Both the position numbers and the translations under genes were made by a program. The notes under the pieces are model-generated. The model did no database searches. It was not told the DNA's origin and worked only from the letters and a program-made list of their open reading frames with translations. DNA of 64,000 nucleotides, from NCBI RefSeq assembly GCF_000768355.1, contig NZ_AVPU01000002.1:182443-246442 (forward strand), read 5' to 3'. Below, piece by piece: positions 44,433 through 56,682 of the stretch (the first letter of the stretch is position 1; every line of letters begins with the position of its first letter). Source of the DNA: Lysobacter daejeonensis GH1-9 (GTDB lineage Bacteria; Pseudomonadota; Gammaproteobacteria; Xanthomonadales; Xanthomonadaceae).

Positions 44433-44463
44433 GATTGCGCCGGCCTGTCCGGCGCAATCTGTT
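44433..44463 (+). terminator. Intrinsic terminator after the FkpA-like gene
   Basis: A perfect 11-bp stem (44433-44443 with 44449-44459), 5-nt loop, then TGTTTC. Confidence 0.75.
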
Positions 44464-44512
44464 TCTGGGGGGCAATGTCTTGCCGCCCCATCGCATCTGG
44501 AGTCGTATCGTC

Positions 44513-44695
44513 ATGAGTTCGTTTCGTGCCGTCCTCAGTCCCTGCATTGGTGTGTGCACGCTGGATGCCCAAGGGCTGTGCGAAGGCTGCCACCGCACCG
44601 GCGCCGAGATCGCGCGCTGGGTGCACATGGGCGACGACGAGCGCCTGCACCTGATGGACGTGGTGCTGCCCGAACGCGAGGCCGCTCGCGGGTGA
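44513..44695 (+). CDS. DUF1289 family small Cys-rich protein
   Basis: 60-residue protein with the DUF1289 signature SPCIGVCTLDAQGLCEGCHRT (Cys at spacing C-x3-C-x6-C-x2-C) and the following Trp. It probably binds a metal or iron-sulfur cluster; function unknown in the family. The stop overlaps the GTG start of the Nudix gene by 4 bp, so they are coupled. Confidence 0.85.
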   Translation: MSSFRAVLSPCIGVCTLDAQGLCEGCHRTGAEIARWVHMGDDERLHLMDVVLPEREAARG

Positions 44696-45324
44696 ACCCT
44701 CGGGTGCTCGCGCTGGGCAGGCTGGACCGTGCGCTGCACGCGCTGGCGGCGCCCCCGCAGATGCACGCCTGGAACCTGGAAGAAATGCACGGCCTGCTGG
44801 ACCCGGCTGCCGCGCTGAAGGAGGCGGCCGTGCTGGTCGGGCTGGTGGAACGGCCCGAGGGCGCGCAGGTGCTATTGACGCGTCGTACGGACATCCTGCG
44901 CCATCACGCCGGGCAAGTGAGCTTTCCCGGAGGTCGCCTCGAGCCCGAGGACAGCGGTCCCATTGGTGCCGCCTTGCGCGAGACGCGGGAAGAGATTGGC
45001 GTCGGTCCCGACCTGGTCACTCCGCTGGGGTTCCTGGATCCGTTGGCGACCGTCACAGGCTTCCGCGTGATGCCCGTGGTCGCGCGTGTCGCGCCGTCCT
45101 ACGAGGCCCTGCCCGAACCCGGCGAGGTGGCCGAAGTGTTCGAGGTGCCGTTGGAGTTCCTGATGGCCCCCGACAACCTCATCGCTCGCGAAGTCGAGTT
45201 CCAGGGACGTCCCAGGCGCATACTCGAATTCATTGAGCGCAGCGACAGCCGTCGCCGGATCTGGGGGGTGACTGCCTCCATCCTGTACAACCTTCGCGAG
45301 CGCTTGGTTACAGTGACCGATTGA
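44692..45324 (+). CDS. Nudix hydrolase, CoA pyrophosphatase type
   Basis: 210-residue hydrolase of the NudL/NUDT7 group, which cleaves coenzyme A and its derivatives at the pyrophosphate. The UPF0035 signature LLTRRTDILRHHAGQVSFPGG runs directly into the Nudix box GGRLEPEDSGP then ALRETREEIG with the metal-binding Glu pair. The GTG start overlaps the DUF1289 stop. The substrate is inferred from the subfamily. Confidence 0.9.
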   Translation: MNPRVLALGRLDRALHALAAPPQMHAWNLEEMHGLLDPAAALKEAAVLVGLVERPEGAQVLLTRRTDILRHHAGQVSFPGGRLEPEDSGPIGAALRETREEIGVGPDLVTPLGFLDPLATVTGFRVMPVVARVAPSYEALPEPGEVAEVFEVPLEFLMAPDNLIAREVEFQGRPRRILEFIERSDSRRRIWGVTASILYNLRERLVTVTD

Positions 45325-45366
45325 TGGCGCTCGATGCGGGGCGCCGGCTCCCACGGAGGATGCGTC

Positions 45367-46218
45367 ATGCCCGGCTGGACCACGATCGTGCAACCCGAAA
45401 CGCTCGCCATCGCCCTGGGGCGCGATGACCTGGTCGTGGTCGATTGCCGCCACACCCTCGCCAACCCTGGTGCCGGCGAAGTGATGTACCAGCAGTCGCA
45501 CATTCCGGGCGCGGTGTTCGCGCACATGGATCGCGACCTGTCCGACATGGGCAAGGCGGGCATGGGCCGCCATCCGTGGCCGGATGCCGCGACGTTCACT
45601 GCCAAGCTGGGCGACTGGGGCATCAGCCCTCAGCATCAGGTCGTCGCCTACGACGATGGCGAAGGCGCGCAGGCGGCGCGCCTGTGGTTCCTGCTGCGCG
45701 CGCTGGGGCACGAGAAGGTCGCGGTGCTGGATGGCGGTTGGCGCCGATGGGCCGCCAACGGCCTGCACCCGGTGGACTCGCACGTGACCAAGGCGGCGCC
45801 TACGCGCTACGTCGGCGAGTTCCAGGCGGACCGCCTGCTCGATGCCGCCCAGGTGCAGGAGCGGCTGGCGGCGGGTGACCTGTTGATCGACGCCCGCGCG
45901 GCCGATCGCTTCCGCGGCGAGAACGAGACCATCGACCGTGTGGCGGGCCATGTGCCTGGCGCACGCAATCGCCCGTGGACGGACAACACCGTGGATGGCC
46001 ATCTGAAGACCCCGGTGCAACTGGCCGAAGAGTTCCGCGCATTACTGGGCACGCATTCGCCGGACCAGGTGGTGGTGATGTGCGGCTCGGGTGTCACGGC
46101 TTGCCATCACCTGCTGGCCATGGAGCGTGCCGGACTGAAGGGCGGGCGCTTGTTCACCGGTTCGTGGAGTGGATGGATTGCCGATCCGGCGCGGCCGGTG
46201 GCGACCGGTGGGGCGTGA
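45367..46218 (+). CDS. Sulfurtransferase with two rhodanese domains (SseA-like)
   Basis: 283-residue two-domain rhodanese. The inactive N-terminal domain (VVVDCRHTL, QSHIPGAVFAHMDRDLS) and the active C-terminal domain with the loop CGSGVTA, typical of 3-mercaptopyruvate sulfurtransferase, are present. The CGSGVTA loop favours mercaptopyruvate over thiosulfate. GGAGG lies 7 nt before the ATG at 45367. It is separated by 42 bp from the Nudix gene. Confidence 0.9.
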   Translation: MPGWTTIVQPETLAIALGRDDLVVVDCRHTLANPGAGEVMYQQSHIPGAVFAHMDRDLSDMGKAGMGRHPWPDAATFTAKLGDWGISPQHQVVAYDDGEGAQAARLWFLLRALGHEKVAVLDGGWRRWAANGLHPVDSHVTKAAPTRYVGEFQADRLLDAAQVQERLAAGDLLIDARAADRFRGENETIDRVAGHVPGARNRPWTDNTVDGHLKTPVQLAEEFRALLGTHSPDQVVVMCGSGVTACHHLLAMERAGLKGGRLFTGSWSGWIADPARPVATGGA

Positions 46219-46229
46219 CCCAGGTCTCG

Positions 46230-46248
46230 TTGTAATCACGGCGTAACA
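46230..46248 (+). promoter_or_regulatory. Pho-box-like site before the SBP-OmpA gene
   Basis: TTGTAAT-CACG-GCGTAAC-A matches 12 of 19 positions of the PhoB consensus with correct 7+4+7 spacing, 40 bp before the ATG. Confidence 0.5.
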
Positions 46249-46288
46249 GCACGGAAAGAAACTTCCCGCGTTTTCGGGGAGTATTTCA

Positions 46289-47617
46289 ATGTCCATGAAG
46301 TTCCTGCGCATCGCGATCGCGATGTGCATGCTGTTTGCTTTTCCGCTTTCCGCCGCCGCGCAGTACGCCAATGCCGAGCGTTTGCGTATCCACGGGTCCA
46401 ACACGCTGGGTGCGAGGCTGGTGCCGGCGGTGGTGCACACGTGGATGGAGTCCTTGGGTTACGAGGACGTCGAGCGCGTCGAGCGCGGTGTGTCCGTCAC
46501 CGAGTTGCGCGGCATGCGTGACGGTGAGCCGTTGGTGGTCGAGATTGCCAAGGATGGTTCGGCCAGCGGGATGAGTGCGTTGGTTGCCGGCAACGCCGAA
46601 ATTGCGATGATGGCGCGGGCGCCCAATGCCGCCGAGATCGACGCGGCCTGGCAACTGGGCGAACTCGGTTCGCCCGACCAGGAATTCGTGATCGCCCTGG
46701 ATGGTCTGGCGGTGATGGTGCACCGGGACAACCCCGTGCGCGCCTTGAGCGTGGCGCAACTGCGTGAGGTGCTGTCCGGGCGCATCACCGACTGGCGCAA
46801 TCTGGGCGGCTTGCCCGGGCCGATCCGTGTCTTCACGCCCACGCGCGGCGGCGAACTGGAGTTCCTGCAGCACCGCGTGATGGAAGGTGCCGCGCTCACC
46901 GCGGCGCGGCAATCAGCGCCCGTGGGCCGCATTTCTGCCGCCGTGGCAAACGATCGTGGTGCCATCGGCATCATGGGCCTCCGCAGTCCGGTCGCCCCTC
47001 TGTCGCGACCACTGGCGATCGGACGCGGCGGGGAAGCGTTGTTGCCCACGCGCATCAACGTCCAGAGCGAGGACTACCCGCTCGTCCAGCGTTACAGCCT
47101 CTACGGTGGCCAGATGATGTCGGCGCTGGGCCGCAGTCTCGCGCTGTTCGCCGTGGGGCGTCGTGCGCAGCAGACGGTAGCAGCATCGGGGCACATCGCC
47201 GTCACCCTGCGGCCGGCGCCCCAACAGCCGCTGCCGTCGGGGGTGGAGGAATACCGCAGCGTGGTGGCTGGCGCGCAGCGCTTACCCCTAAGTCTGCGTT
47301 TCAACGTCGGCAGCCTGCAGTCGCTGTTCGACAGCCGCGCCGAGCGTGATCTGGACCGTATCGTCGCGTTCATGCGCCTGCCCGGCAATGCCAACCGCCA
47401 GGCAACGGTGCTGGCATTCAGTGCGGCCGATCCGGCGGGCAACCTGGTGTCCACTTTTGTCAGCAGCGACCGGGCCAACCTGGTGGCCGATTACCTGCAA
47501 GGGCACGGGGTAGTGGTGCGTCGCGCAGCCGGGCTGGGCATGATGAGGCCGCTGGCGGCGGCAGCGCACCCACAAGCGGACTATGTCAACGATCGGGTGG
47601 AGGTCTGGGTCAACTGA
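46289..47617 (+). CDS. Phosphate-binding (PstS-like) domain fused to an OmpA domain
   Basis: 442-residue exported protein. After a signal peptide (cleavage near AAAQ) comes a type 2 periplasmic-binding domain with RIHGSNTLGARLVPA, VEIAKDGSASG, AEIAMMARAP and LSGRITDWRNLGG, as in PstS-like proteins. From about residue 330 follows an OmpA-like peptidoglycan-binding domain (LRFNVGS, SSDRANLVADYL, DYVNDRVEVWV). It may tether a phosphate sensor or scavenger to the cell wall. The GGGGAG site lies 7 nt upstream and a Pho-box-like sequence precedes it, which fits a phosphate role. Not adjacent to pst. Confidence 0.82.
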   Translation: MSMKFLRIAIAMCMLFAFPLSAAAQYANAERLRIHGSNTLGARLVPAVVHTWMESLGYEDVERVERGVSVTELRGMRDGEPLVVEIAKDGSASGMSALVAGNAEIAMMARAPNAAEIDAAWQLGELGSPDQEFVIALDGLAVMVHRDNPVRALSVAQLREVLSGRITDWRNLGGLPGPIRVFTPTRGGELEFLQHRVMEGAALTAARQSAPVGRISAAVANDRGAIGIMGLRSPVAPLSRPLAIGRGGEALLPTRINVQSEDYPLVQRYSLYGGQMMSALGRSLALFAVGRRAQQTVAASGHIAVTLRPAPQQPLPSGVEEYRSVVAGAQRLPLSLRFNVGSLQSLFDSRAERDLDRIVAFMRLPGNANRQATVLAFSAADPAGNLVSTFVSSDRANLVADYLQGHGVVVRRAAGLGMMRPLAAAAHPQADYVNDRVEVWVN

Positions 47618-47637
47618 CCTGTCTCCCTGCCGCGCGC

Positions 47638-48396
47638 TTACTTGCCCAACTTGGCCAGAAGCGCGCGTAGTGCCGCTTGGGTACCTTCGGCATACCAGGA
47701 GTCGACAAAACGGTCGAGTTGGATGTTGTGCGGTTGCAGGGCGTCCACCACGTCCGCACGGGCGATGGCCCGCGTTGCCAGCATCGCATCGCGGGGTAGC
47801 GCGAGCAGTTGCTCCAACCAGACCCGGGCCCGCGTGGCGACGCTGTCGACGTCCACCAGTTCGTCCACGAGCCCATAGGCAAGCGCCTGTTCGGCTTCGA
47901 CCATCTCGCCGGCCACCAGCAGGCGCTCGGCGCGGTGGGGACCGACGATGCGCCGCATCAGTCGTTGGATGCCCTCCGGTGCCACCAACCCCACCTGGGT
48001 CTCATTGAGGCCAATCCGGAAGGGCCCCGAGGCCATCACCCGGTAATCGCAACACAGTGCCCACACGCAGCCGCCCGCCGGCGCGTGGCCGCTGAGCGCG
48101 GCGACCACGGGCACCGGCGCGTTGGCCAACGCCAGCGCGGTGTCGAAGAAGGCCTGCCATGCCGAACGAAGCGCATCGCGGTCCTGTCCCAATGACACCA
48201 GGTGCGGCACGTCGAGGCCGGCGGAAAACACCTTGGCGCTGCTGCCGAGGATGATGCCCTGGGCGCCCGCGCCGATGGCGGCGTCCAATGCCTCCCGGAC
48301 CGCAAGGCACAGTTCGGGGTTCATCGCATTGACTGGCGGCCGTGCAAGGCGGACCTCCGCGATTCCGTCCTGGAAAGTGCTTTCGACGAGGCTCAT
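47638..48396 (-). CDS. Enoyl-CoA hydratase/isomerase family protein
   Basis: 252-residue crotonase-fold protein. VFSAGLDVPHLVSLG and ALSGHAPAGGCVWALCCDYRVMA form the CoA and oxyanion region; the GLNETQVGLVAPEGIQRLM segment has Glu/Val where hydratases have the second acid, closer to delta3,delta2-enoyl-CoA isomerases. It may act in unsaturated fatty acid degradation. It is divergent from the PCuAC gene through a shared promoter region with overlapping -10 boxes. Confidence 0.87.
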   Translation of the reverse strand: MSLVESTFQDGIAEVRLARPPVNAMNPELCLAVREALDAAIGAGAQGIILGSSAKVFSAGLDVPHLVSLGQDRDALRSAWQAFFDTALALANAPVPVVAALSGHAPAGGCVWALCCDYRVMASGPFRIGLNETQVGLVAPEGIQRLMRRIVGPHRAERLLVAGEMVEAEQALAYGLVDELVDVDSVATRARVWLEQLLALPRDAMLATRAIARADVVDALQPHNIQLDRFVDSWYAEGTQAALRALLAKLGK

Positions 48397-48441
48397 GGCG
48401 TGGGGTCCCGTAGGTGTGGCCGGCGGTCAGGTGCGCTTGGG

Positions 48442-48449
48442 TATCATAG
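48442..48449. promoter_or_regulatory. Overlapping divergent -10 boxes
   Basis: The plus strand reads TATCAT at 48442-48447, 6 nt before the PCuAC ATG. The minus strand reads TATGAT over 48444-48449, facing the enoyl-CoA hydratase gene 48 bp away. The two cannot be occupied at the same time. No good -35 is seen for either. Confidence 0.45.
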
Positions 48450-48453
48450 GCGC

Positions 48454-48900
48454 ATGAACGCACTCCGTCCCTTGCTTACCGCGTGCCTGCTCGCCACCGT
48501 CGCCTTCCTGTCGCCCGCGCAGGCGCGCGAGTGTACGGCCAAGGTCAAGGAGGGCTGGGTGCGAATGCCACCGATGGCGATGCCGATGATGGCCGGCTTC
48601 GGACGCATCGAGAATCCGTGCGCCGCCCCGGTCACGATTGTCGGGGCCAGCAGTCCGGCCTTTGGCGACGTCTCGCTGCACGAAACGCGGGTGGTCGAGG
48701 GGGTGAGCCGCATGCGCCACTTGCCCGAACTGCGCATCGCACCCGACGGTGCCGCCACGCTCAAGCCCGGCGGGCTGCACCTGATGTTGATGCAGCCGCG
48801 CGCGCCTTTGAAGGAAGGCAGCAAGGTGGTGATTGAATTCACGTTGAAGGACGGTGGCGTCCTTCGCGGCGAATTCGTGGTGCACAAGCCGGCGGGCTGA
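48454..48900 (+). CDS. PCuAC-family periplasmic copper chaperone
   Basis: 148-residue exported protein of the PCuAC family, which delivers Cu(I) to the CuA or CuB centre of cytochrome c oxidase. After a signal peptide ending near AQAR, the copper motif H-x10-M-x21-H-x-M is perfect (His76, Met87, His109, Met111). The ATG at 48454 lies 6 nt after TATCAT and has no Shine-Dalgarno, so the message may be leaderless. It ends 3 bp from the convergent thioesterase gene. Confidence 0.93.
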   Translation: MNALRPLLTACLLATVAFLSPAQARECTAKVKEGWVRMPPMAMPMMAGFGRIENPCAAPVTIVGASSPAFGDVSLHETRVVEGVSRMRHLPELRIAPDGAATLKPGGLHLMLMQPRAPLKEGSKVVIEFTLKDGGVLRGEFVVHKPAG

Positions 48901-48903
48901 GGC

Positions 48904-49622
48904 TCAGCCGCAGGCGGCGCGTACTTCGGCGGGCAGGGGCGCGGCCGCACCGGTGCCGCGGTCGATCCACACCATTACCACGTTGCCATCGCAATACAGC
49001 ACGCTGGCGTCGTCGCGGGCGATGATGCGGTGGCCGATGCTCACGCTGGTGTTGCCCAATCGCTCCACGAACAATTCGACCATGACCTCGTTCGGCCATT
49101 CGATCGGCCGGCGGTAGTTGAGGTTGGCGGCGGCCACCACCGGCGCCACGTGGTCGTCCAGGCCCTGGCCGGGCATGGTCAGCATCCACTGCAGGCGCGC
49201 TTCCTCCAGGTAGCTGAGGTACTTCGAGTTGTTGACGTGGTTGAAGGCGTCCAGGTCGCGCCAGCGCACGTTCAACGGCACGCGGATCAGGATGCGGGGC
49301 GCCGGGACAGTGCCAGGCGTGGCTACGCGGACGGTCGGATTTGCCGGCTTGGCCGATGAAGCTGCCGGGCGCGCTGGTTTCTCCGGAGGGCGGGGCTTGG
49401 TCTTGGTGGTGTTCGGTGCCGCCTGCGTCGCGGCCTCAGCGCTCCTGGTGGGGTGTGCTTCCGACTTCTGCGATCCGGTTACCGGTGGCTGCGTGGCGGT
49501 AGGCGTGGAGGCGGCGTCAGCCTGCGTATCAGGTGGAGCCGCCTGGGCCGCAGGCTTGCGCCGACGTGGAGCGGACTTGCGCGGCTTACGGGCCGGCTTG
49601 GCGTCGGTGGGAGTGTTGTCGC

Positions 49623-49626
<4 letters not shown>
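48904..49626 (-). CDS. Acyl-CoA thioesterase (4HBT hotdog fold) with a long disordered N-terminus
   Basis: 240-residue protein. Residues from about 112 form a YbgC/FcbC-like hotdog domain with [20 protein letters not shown] carrying the catalytic Asp, then [17 protein letters not shown]. The first 110 residues are Ala/Pro/Lys/Thr-rich and predicted to be disordered; this is unusual for the family (typically 130-150 residues). The start overlaps the uvrA stop by 4 bp, so it is translated with uvrA. Substrate unknown. Confidence 0.85.
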
Positions 49627-52583
<2,957 letters not shown>

Positions 52584-52765
52584 CGGGTCTCTGGGTCTCT
52601 GCCTGGGGGAGGGCGGCCGTCAAAGCGACGGCGAACCGATGAGCGTATCGACTGGGGCGGGCACTAGCAAATGCGTGTCCGGGACGGTCAGGCACGACCA
52701 CGCCGCCTGCCGCGCGCCCTTGCGGTGCTCGAGGCAGCACGGGTCCCGGTACGCGGCCCCGGCTT

Positions 52766-52954
52766 TCAATCCTTCCGCGACGGCGTGTCCTTGCGGGAGC
52801 GGTCGATGTTGGCGAGGTCTTCGCTCAGCTCGCTGAGCCAGTCGTGGATGCGCTCCCGGCGGCTCCTGGGCTGTTGGACCTCGGCCTGCGGGGGCGGCAT
52901 CGGGCGCTCATGGCGCAGCCGCCGTTGGATCTGTTCGATGATGTGCGGTTTCAC
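52766..52954 (-). CDS. Small hypothetical protein (62 residues)
   Basis: A 63-codon ORF with a GTG start at 52954 and a strong AGGAGGAG Shine-Dalgarno 7-8 nt upstream. The product begins MKPHIIEQIQRRLRHER and is highly charged: basic in the first half, Pro/Gln in the middle, acidic helix (IHDWLSELSEDLANI) near the end. No family recognised. It sits between uvrA and the YidB-like gene on the same strand. Coding is supported by the Shine-Dalgarno and charged helical composition only. Confidence 0.55.
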   Translation of the reverse strand: MKPHIIEQIQRRLRHERPMPPPQAEVQQPRSRRERIHDWLSELSEDLANIDRSRKDTPSRKD

Positions 52955-53064
52955 GGCGAGTCTCCTCCTGCAGGAGGCGCGGGCGATTGGGCGCCCAAGC
53001 CAGTGAAGCACAGTGCGCGTTAAATGACGGATAGCCGCGCCGCGAGCGGGCGGCCGTTGGCGGG

Positions 53065-53508
53065 TTACATCCCGCCGCGTCGCCAGCGTTCGATGTGGCC
53101 CCAGCCTTCGCCCATGTCGCCGAACCATTCTCGCAGCTTGTCCAGCAAGCCCGGTGCCGGCAGCTCGCCCTGCTCACTGAGGACATCCACGGCATCGGGC
53201 AGCATCGCGGCCGCCAGGTCGCCGACCGTCTGCACGGGCAGCCCAGCGTGGGTGGCGATGGCCTGTAGAGCATCGGGCCCCACCGCCGCCTCCAGCTCAC
53301 GGGCGGTGATGGGGCGGTTCTGGCCGTGGCCCAACCAGGAGCTGACTACGTCGCCCAGCCCCACCTCCCGGAAAGCCTGCAGGAACCCTTCGGGGCCGCC
53401 ATGCTTGGGGTTGAAGGCCAGGCCGATCATCTCGCCCAGGACCTTCTTGACCTGATGCTGGTCCACACCGAAATCCGCGGCGGCCTGCTCGACGATCTTC
53501 TCGTACAT
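53065..53508 (-). CDS. YidB-family protein (DUF937)
   Basis: 147-residue cytoplasmic protein of the YidB/DUF937 family, whose function is not known. Landmarks are GGPEGFLQAFREVGLGDVVSSWLG, NRPITARELEAAVG and the helical repeats that follow. The gene starts MYEKIVEQAAADFGVD and lies upstream of the small 62-residue ORF. It is divergent from rplU. Confidence 0.85.
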   Translation of the reverse strand: MYEKIVEQAAADFGVDQHQVKKVLGEMIGLAFNPKHGGPEGFLQAFREVGLGDVVSSWLGHGQNRPITARELEAAVGPDALQAIATHAGLPVQTVGDLAAAMLPDAVDVLSEQGELPAPGLLDKLREWFGDMGEGWGHIERWRRGGM

Positions 53509-53635
53509 TGGGCAAGTCCTTGATGTTGAATGGATTATGGCGAAATGGGCGGAGTCCGCGAGAGCCGGAACCGGCCCTCAGGCCAACGGGGTGCCGGGCC
53601 CGGAGCGGTCATGGCCCGGCGGGAGTCCGCGATAG

Positions 53636-53664
53636 TTGCCGTAACCCGCTGAAACCCCTACAAT
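53636..53664 (+). promoter_or_regulatory. Promoter of rplU-rpmA
   Basis: TTGCCG (53636-53641) and TACAAT (53659-53664) are separated by exactly 17 bp and lie 64 bp before rplU. Confidence 0.65.
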
Positions 53665-53728
53665 TCCGCTTCTGTCCGCCCACGAAGGCGGCGCAGGCGA
53701 CCAAAATAACTACAGAGGAATCTGGTCA

Positions 53729-54046
53729 ATGTACGCAGTAATCGTTACGGGCGGTAAGCAGTACCGCGTGATGCAGGGTGAAACCCTGCGCGTCGAACTG
53801 CTCGAGGCCGAAGTCGGCAGCGAGCTGAAGCTGGACAACGTCCTGATGCTGGGCGGCAGCGATGGCGTGAAGGTCGGCGACGCCCTGAAGGGTGCCGTTG
53901 TCTCCGCCAAGGTGGTTGGCCACGGCCGCGCCGACAAGGTGCGCATCGTGAAGTTCCGCCGCCGCAAGCACCATCGCAAGCAGATGGGCCACCGTCAGCA
54001 TTTCACCGAAATCGAGATCACCGGCATCGCCGGTGGCAACAAGTAA
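53729..54046 (+). CDS. rplU: 50S ribosomal protein L21
   Basis: 105-residue large-subunit protein, [20 protein letters not shown] at the start and [21 protein letters not shown] at the end, both diagnostic of L21. AGAGGAA Shine-Dalgarno. Followed 12 bp later by rpmA in the universal rplU-rpmA pair. Confidence 0.98.
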   Translation: MYAVIVTGGKQYRVMQGETLRVELLEAEVGSELKLDNVLMLGGSDGVKVGDALKGAVVSAKVVGHGRADKVRIVKFRRRKHHRKQMGHRQHFTEIEITGIAGGNK

Positions 54047-54058
54047 GGAGAAGCCGCC

Positions 54059-54316
54059 ATGGCACAGAAAAAGGGCGTAGGCTCAACCCGCAACGGCCGC
54101 GACTCCAACCCGAAGTACTTGGGCGTCAAGATGTACGGCGGCCAGGCCATCGAAGCCGGCAACATCATCGTGCGTCAGCGCGGCACCCAGTTCCATCCGG
54201 GCGCTGGCGTCGGCCTCGGTCGCGATCACACGCTGTTCGCGCTGGTTGATGGCAAGGTCGAGTTCTCGACCAAGGGCCCGAAGAAGCGCCGCACCGTCAG
54301 CGTCGTCAGCGAGTAA
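54059..54316 (+). CDS. rpmA: 50S ribosomal protein L27
   Basis: 85-residue ribosomal protein near the peptidyl-transferase centre. The N-terminus [19 protein letters not shown] and the [11 protein letters not shown] and GRDHTLFAL segments are diagnostic. AAGGAG Shine-Dalgarno. Ends before an intrinsic terminator that separates it from obgE. Confidence 0.98.
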   Translation: MAQKKGVGSTRNGRDSNPKYLGVKMYGGQAIEAGNIIVRQRGTQFHPGAGVGLGRDHTLFALVDGKVEFSTKGPKKRRTVSVVSE

Positions 54317-55438
<1,122 letters not shown>

Positions 55439-55443
55439 GGCAT

Positions 55444-55475
55444 AAAAAAACCCGCCTGAACAAGGCGGGTTTTTT
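55444..55475. terminator. Bidirectional terminator after obgE
   Basis: A 7-bp stem (55451-55457 with 55463-55469) is flanked by A7 and T6, so it can end obgE (plus) and the convergent hypothetical gene (minus). Confidence 0.88.
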
Positions 55476-55498
55476 GTGGAGGCAACGTCCGGCCGGTT

Positions 55499-56071
55499 TC
55501 AGCGACCGTCTTCCACGCGCAGCGTATTTTCGTCGCTGATCGACTGAGGCTCGAGGTCGTGGTGCTTCTTGGCGACGTCCTCGTGGTTTTCCTCGGCCCA
55601 GGCGAGGGTCTTCGGGGAGTTCACCGTCAGCGCGGTGCCCTTGTCCTCGCCACTGAAGTCCGCGGTGGCCAGCTCAGCCTGGCGGACCGGCTCCAGGCCC
55701 CAGATGCCTTGGATGATCCGCGCGCGGAAGTAATAGACCTTGCCGGCTTCAACTTGTGCCTTGTAGAACCGGACGCCCGCGGTGCCGCCAAAAACCGTGG
55801 TCATGAACACGTGCTCGCCGGCCGGCACGGTATACGCAACCTTGCTGCCGGCATCTGCCAGGCCAACGAATTTGGTTTCATCGCCCGTGACGTCGAATAC
55901 CGGGACCGCCACGGCGGCACCCACGAATTTGCCGGGGCGCATGAACACAATGGTGGCCTTGTCCGGCGCGACCGCGAGCGGTTCCTTGGACTTGGCCATC
56001 TTGCCGGCATGCGCCGGGACGAGCACGGCGAACAGCATGGCAGTGGCGAGCACTGCGCGAAGCAACTTCAT
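55499..56071 (-). CDS. Exported hypothetical protein (DUF2846-like)
   Basis: 190-residue protein with a signal peptide (cleavage near AHAG). The core has ATIVFMRPGKFVGAAVAVPVFDV, GSKVAYTVPAGEHVFMT and AGKVYYFRARI, a pattern seen in DUF2846/PEGA-like lipid-anchored or periplasmic proteins, but there is no lipobox Cys here. The C-terminal third is acidic and polar. Start ATG 56071 with a GGGGGAA stretch upstream. Function unknown. Confidence 0.75.
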   Translation of the reverse strand: MKLLRAVLATAMLFAVLVPAHAGKMAKSKEPLAVAPDKATIVFMRPGKFVGAAVAVPVFDVTGDETKFVGLADAGSKVAYTVPAGEHVFMTTVFGGTAGVRFYKAQVEAGKVYYFRARIIQGIWGLEPVRQAELATADFSGEDKGTALTVNSPKTLAWAEENHEDVAKKHHDLEPQSISDENTLRVEDGR

Positions 56072-56214
56072 GTTTTTCCCCCAAGAGTGATGTTGTGGCC
56101 GTTCGTTCATCCATGTGAAGAACGGCCGGAAGAGACTACTGTCCGATCAGCCGATCATCAATCCTGCCGTATTGGCATTTCTTCCCAATGGGGTGGGCCG
56201 GAAAACGCAGGCAC

Positions 56215-56241
56215 AAAAAAACCCGGCCGGAGCCGGGTTTT
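56215..56241 (-). terminator. Intrinsic terminator of rpsT
   Basis: A 6-bp CCCGGC/GCCGGG stem (56222-56227 with 56232-56237) with loop CGGA, flanked by A7 on the left, which is a U-run for the minus-strand transcript. Confidence 0.82.
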
Positions 56242-56265
56242 CTCGTGAGGCGTGCAACCGAACGA

Positions 56266-56535
56266 TCAGGCGGCCTTGAGGGCCTTGATGCGAGCGGTCA
56301 GGCGGCTCTTGTGACGGGCGGCCTTGTTCTTGTGGATCAGGCCACGCGAGCTCAGGCGGTCGAGGACCGGCTGGGCCACGGCGAAGGCGGCTTCGGCACT
56401 GGCGGCGTCGTTCTCGCCCAGGGCCTTCAGCACCTTCTTCACGGCGGTGCGCAGCATCGAACGCTGGCTGGCGTTACGGGCATTGCGCACAACTGCCTGC
56501 TTGGCGCGCTTCTTGGCGGACTTGATGTTTGCCAC
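56266..56535 (-). CDS. rpsT: 30S ribosomal protein S20
   Basis: 89-residue ribosomal protein, [13 protein letters not shown] at the start and basic helices throughout ([25 protein letters not shown]). GTG or ATG start region read as ATG/GTG GCAAAC equivalents fits the family N-terminus. It is divergent from murJ with a good promoter in the gap, the usual rpsT/murJ layout of gammaproteobacteria. Confidence 0.97.
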   Translation of the reverse strand: MANIKSAKKRAKQAVVRNARNASQRSMLRTAVKKVLKALGENDAASAEAAFAVAQPVLDRLSSRGLIHKNKAARHKSRLTARIKALKAA

Positions 56536-56600
56536 GGCGAATTCCTGAAATTTTGTAGATGAAGCTAGGTAGAATGGGGAAACGGAAAATCAGACGGGAA

Positions 56601-56629
56601 AGTATGGCCGTTTCAGTAGCTTGCGTCAA
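56601..56629 (-). promoter_or_regulatory. Promoter of rpsT
   Basis: Minus-strand TTGACG (56624-56629) and CATACT (56601-56606) are exactly 17 bp apart, 65 bp before rpsT. Confidence 0.7.
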
Positions 56630-56682
56630 CTGGCCCGATGTCAAGGGGGATATGGGGGCCGATGTGGCGTGGGGCAGCGTTC

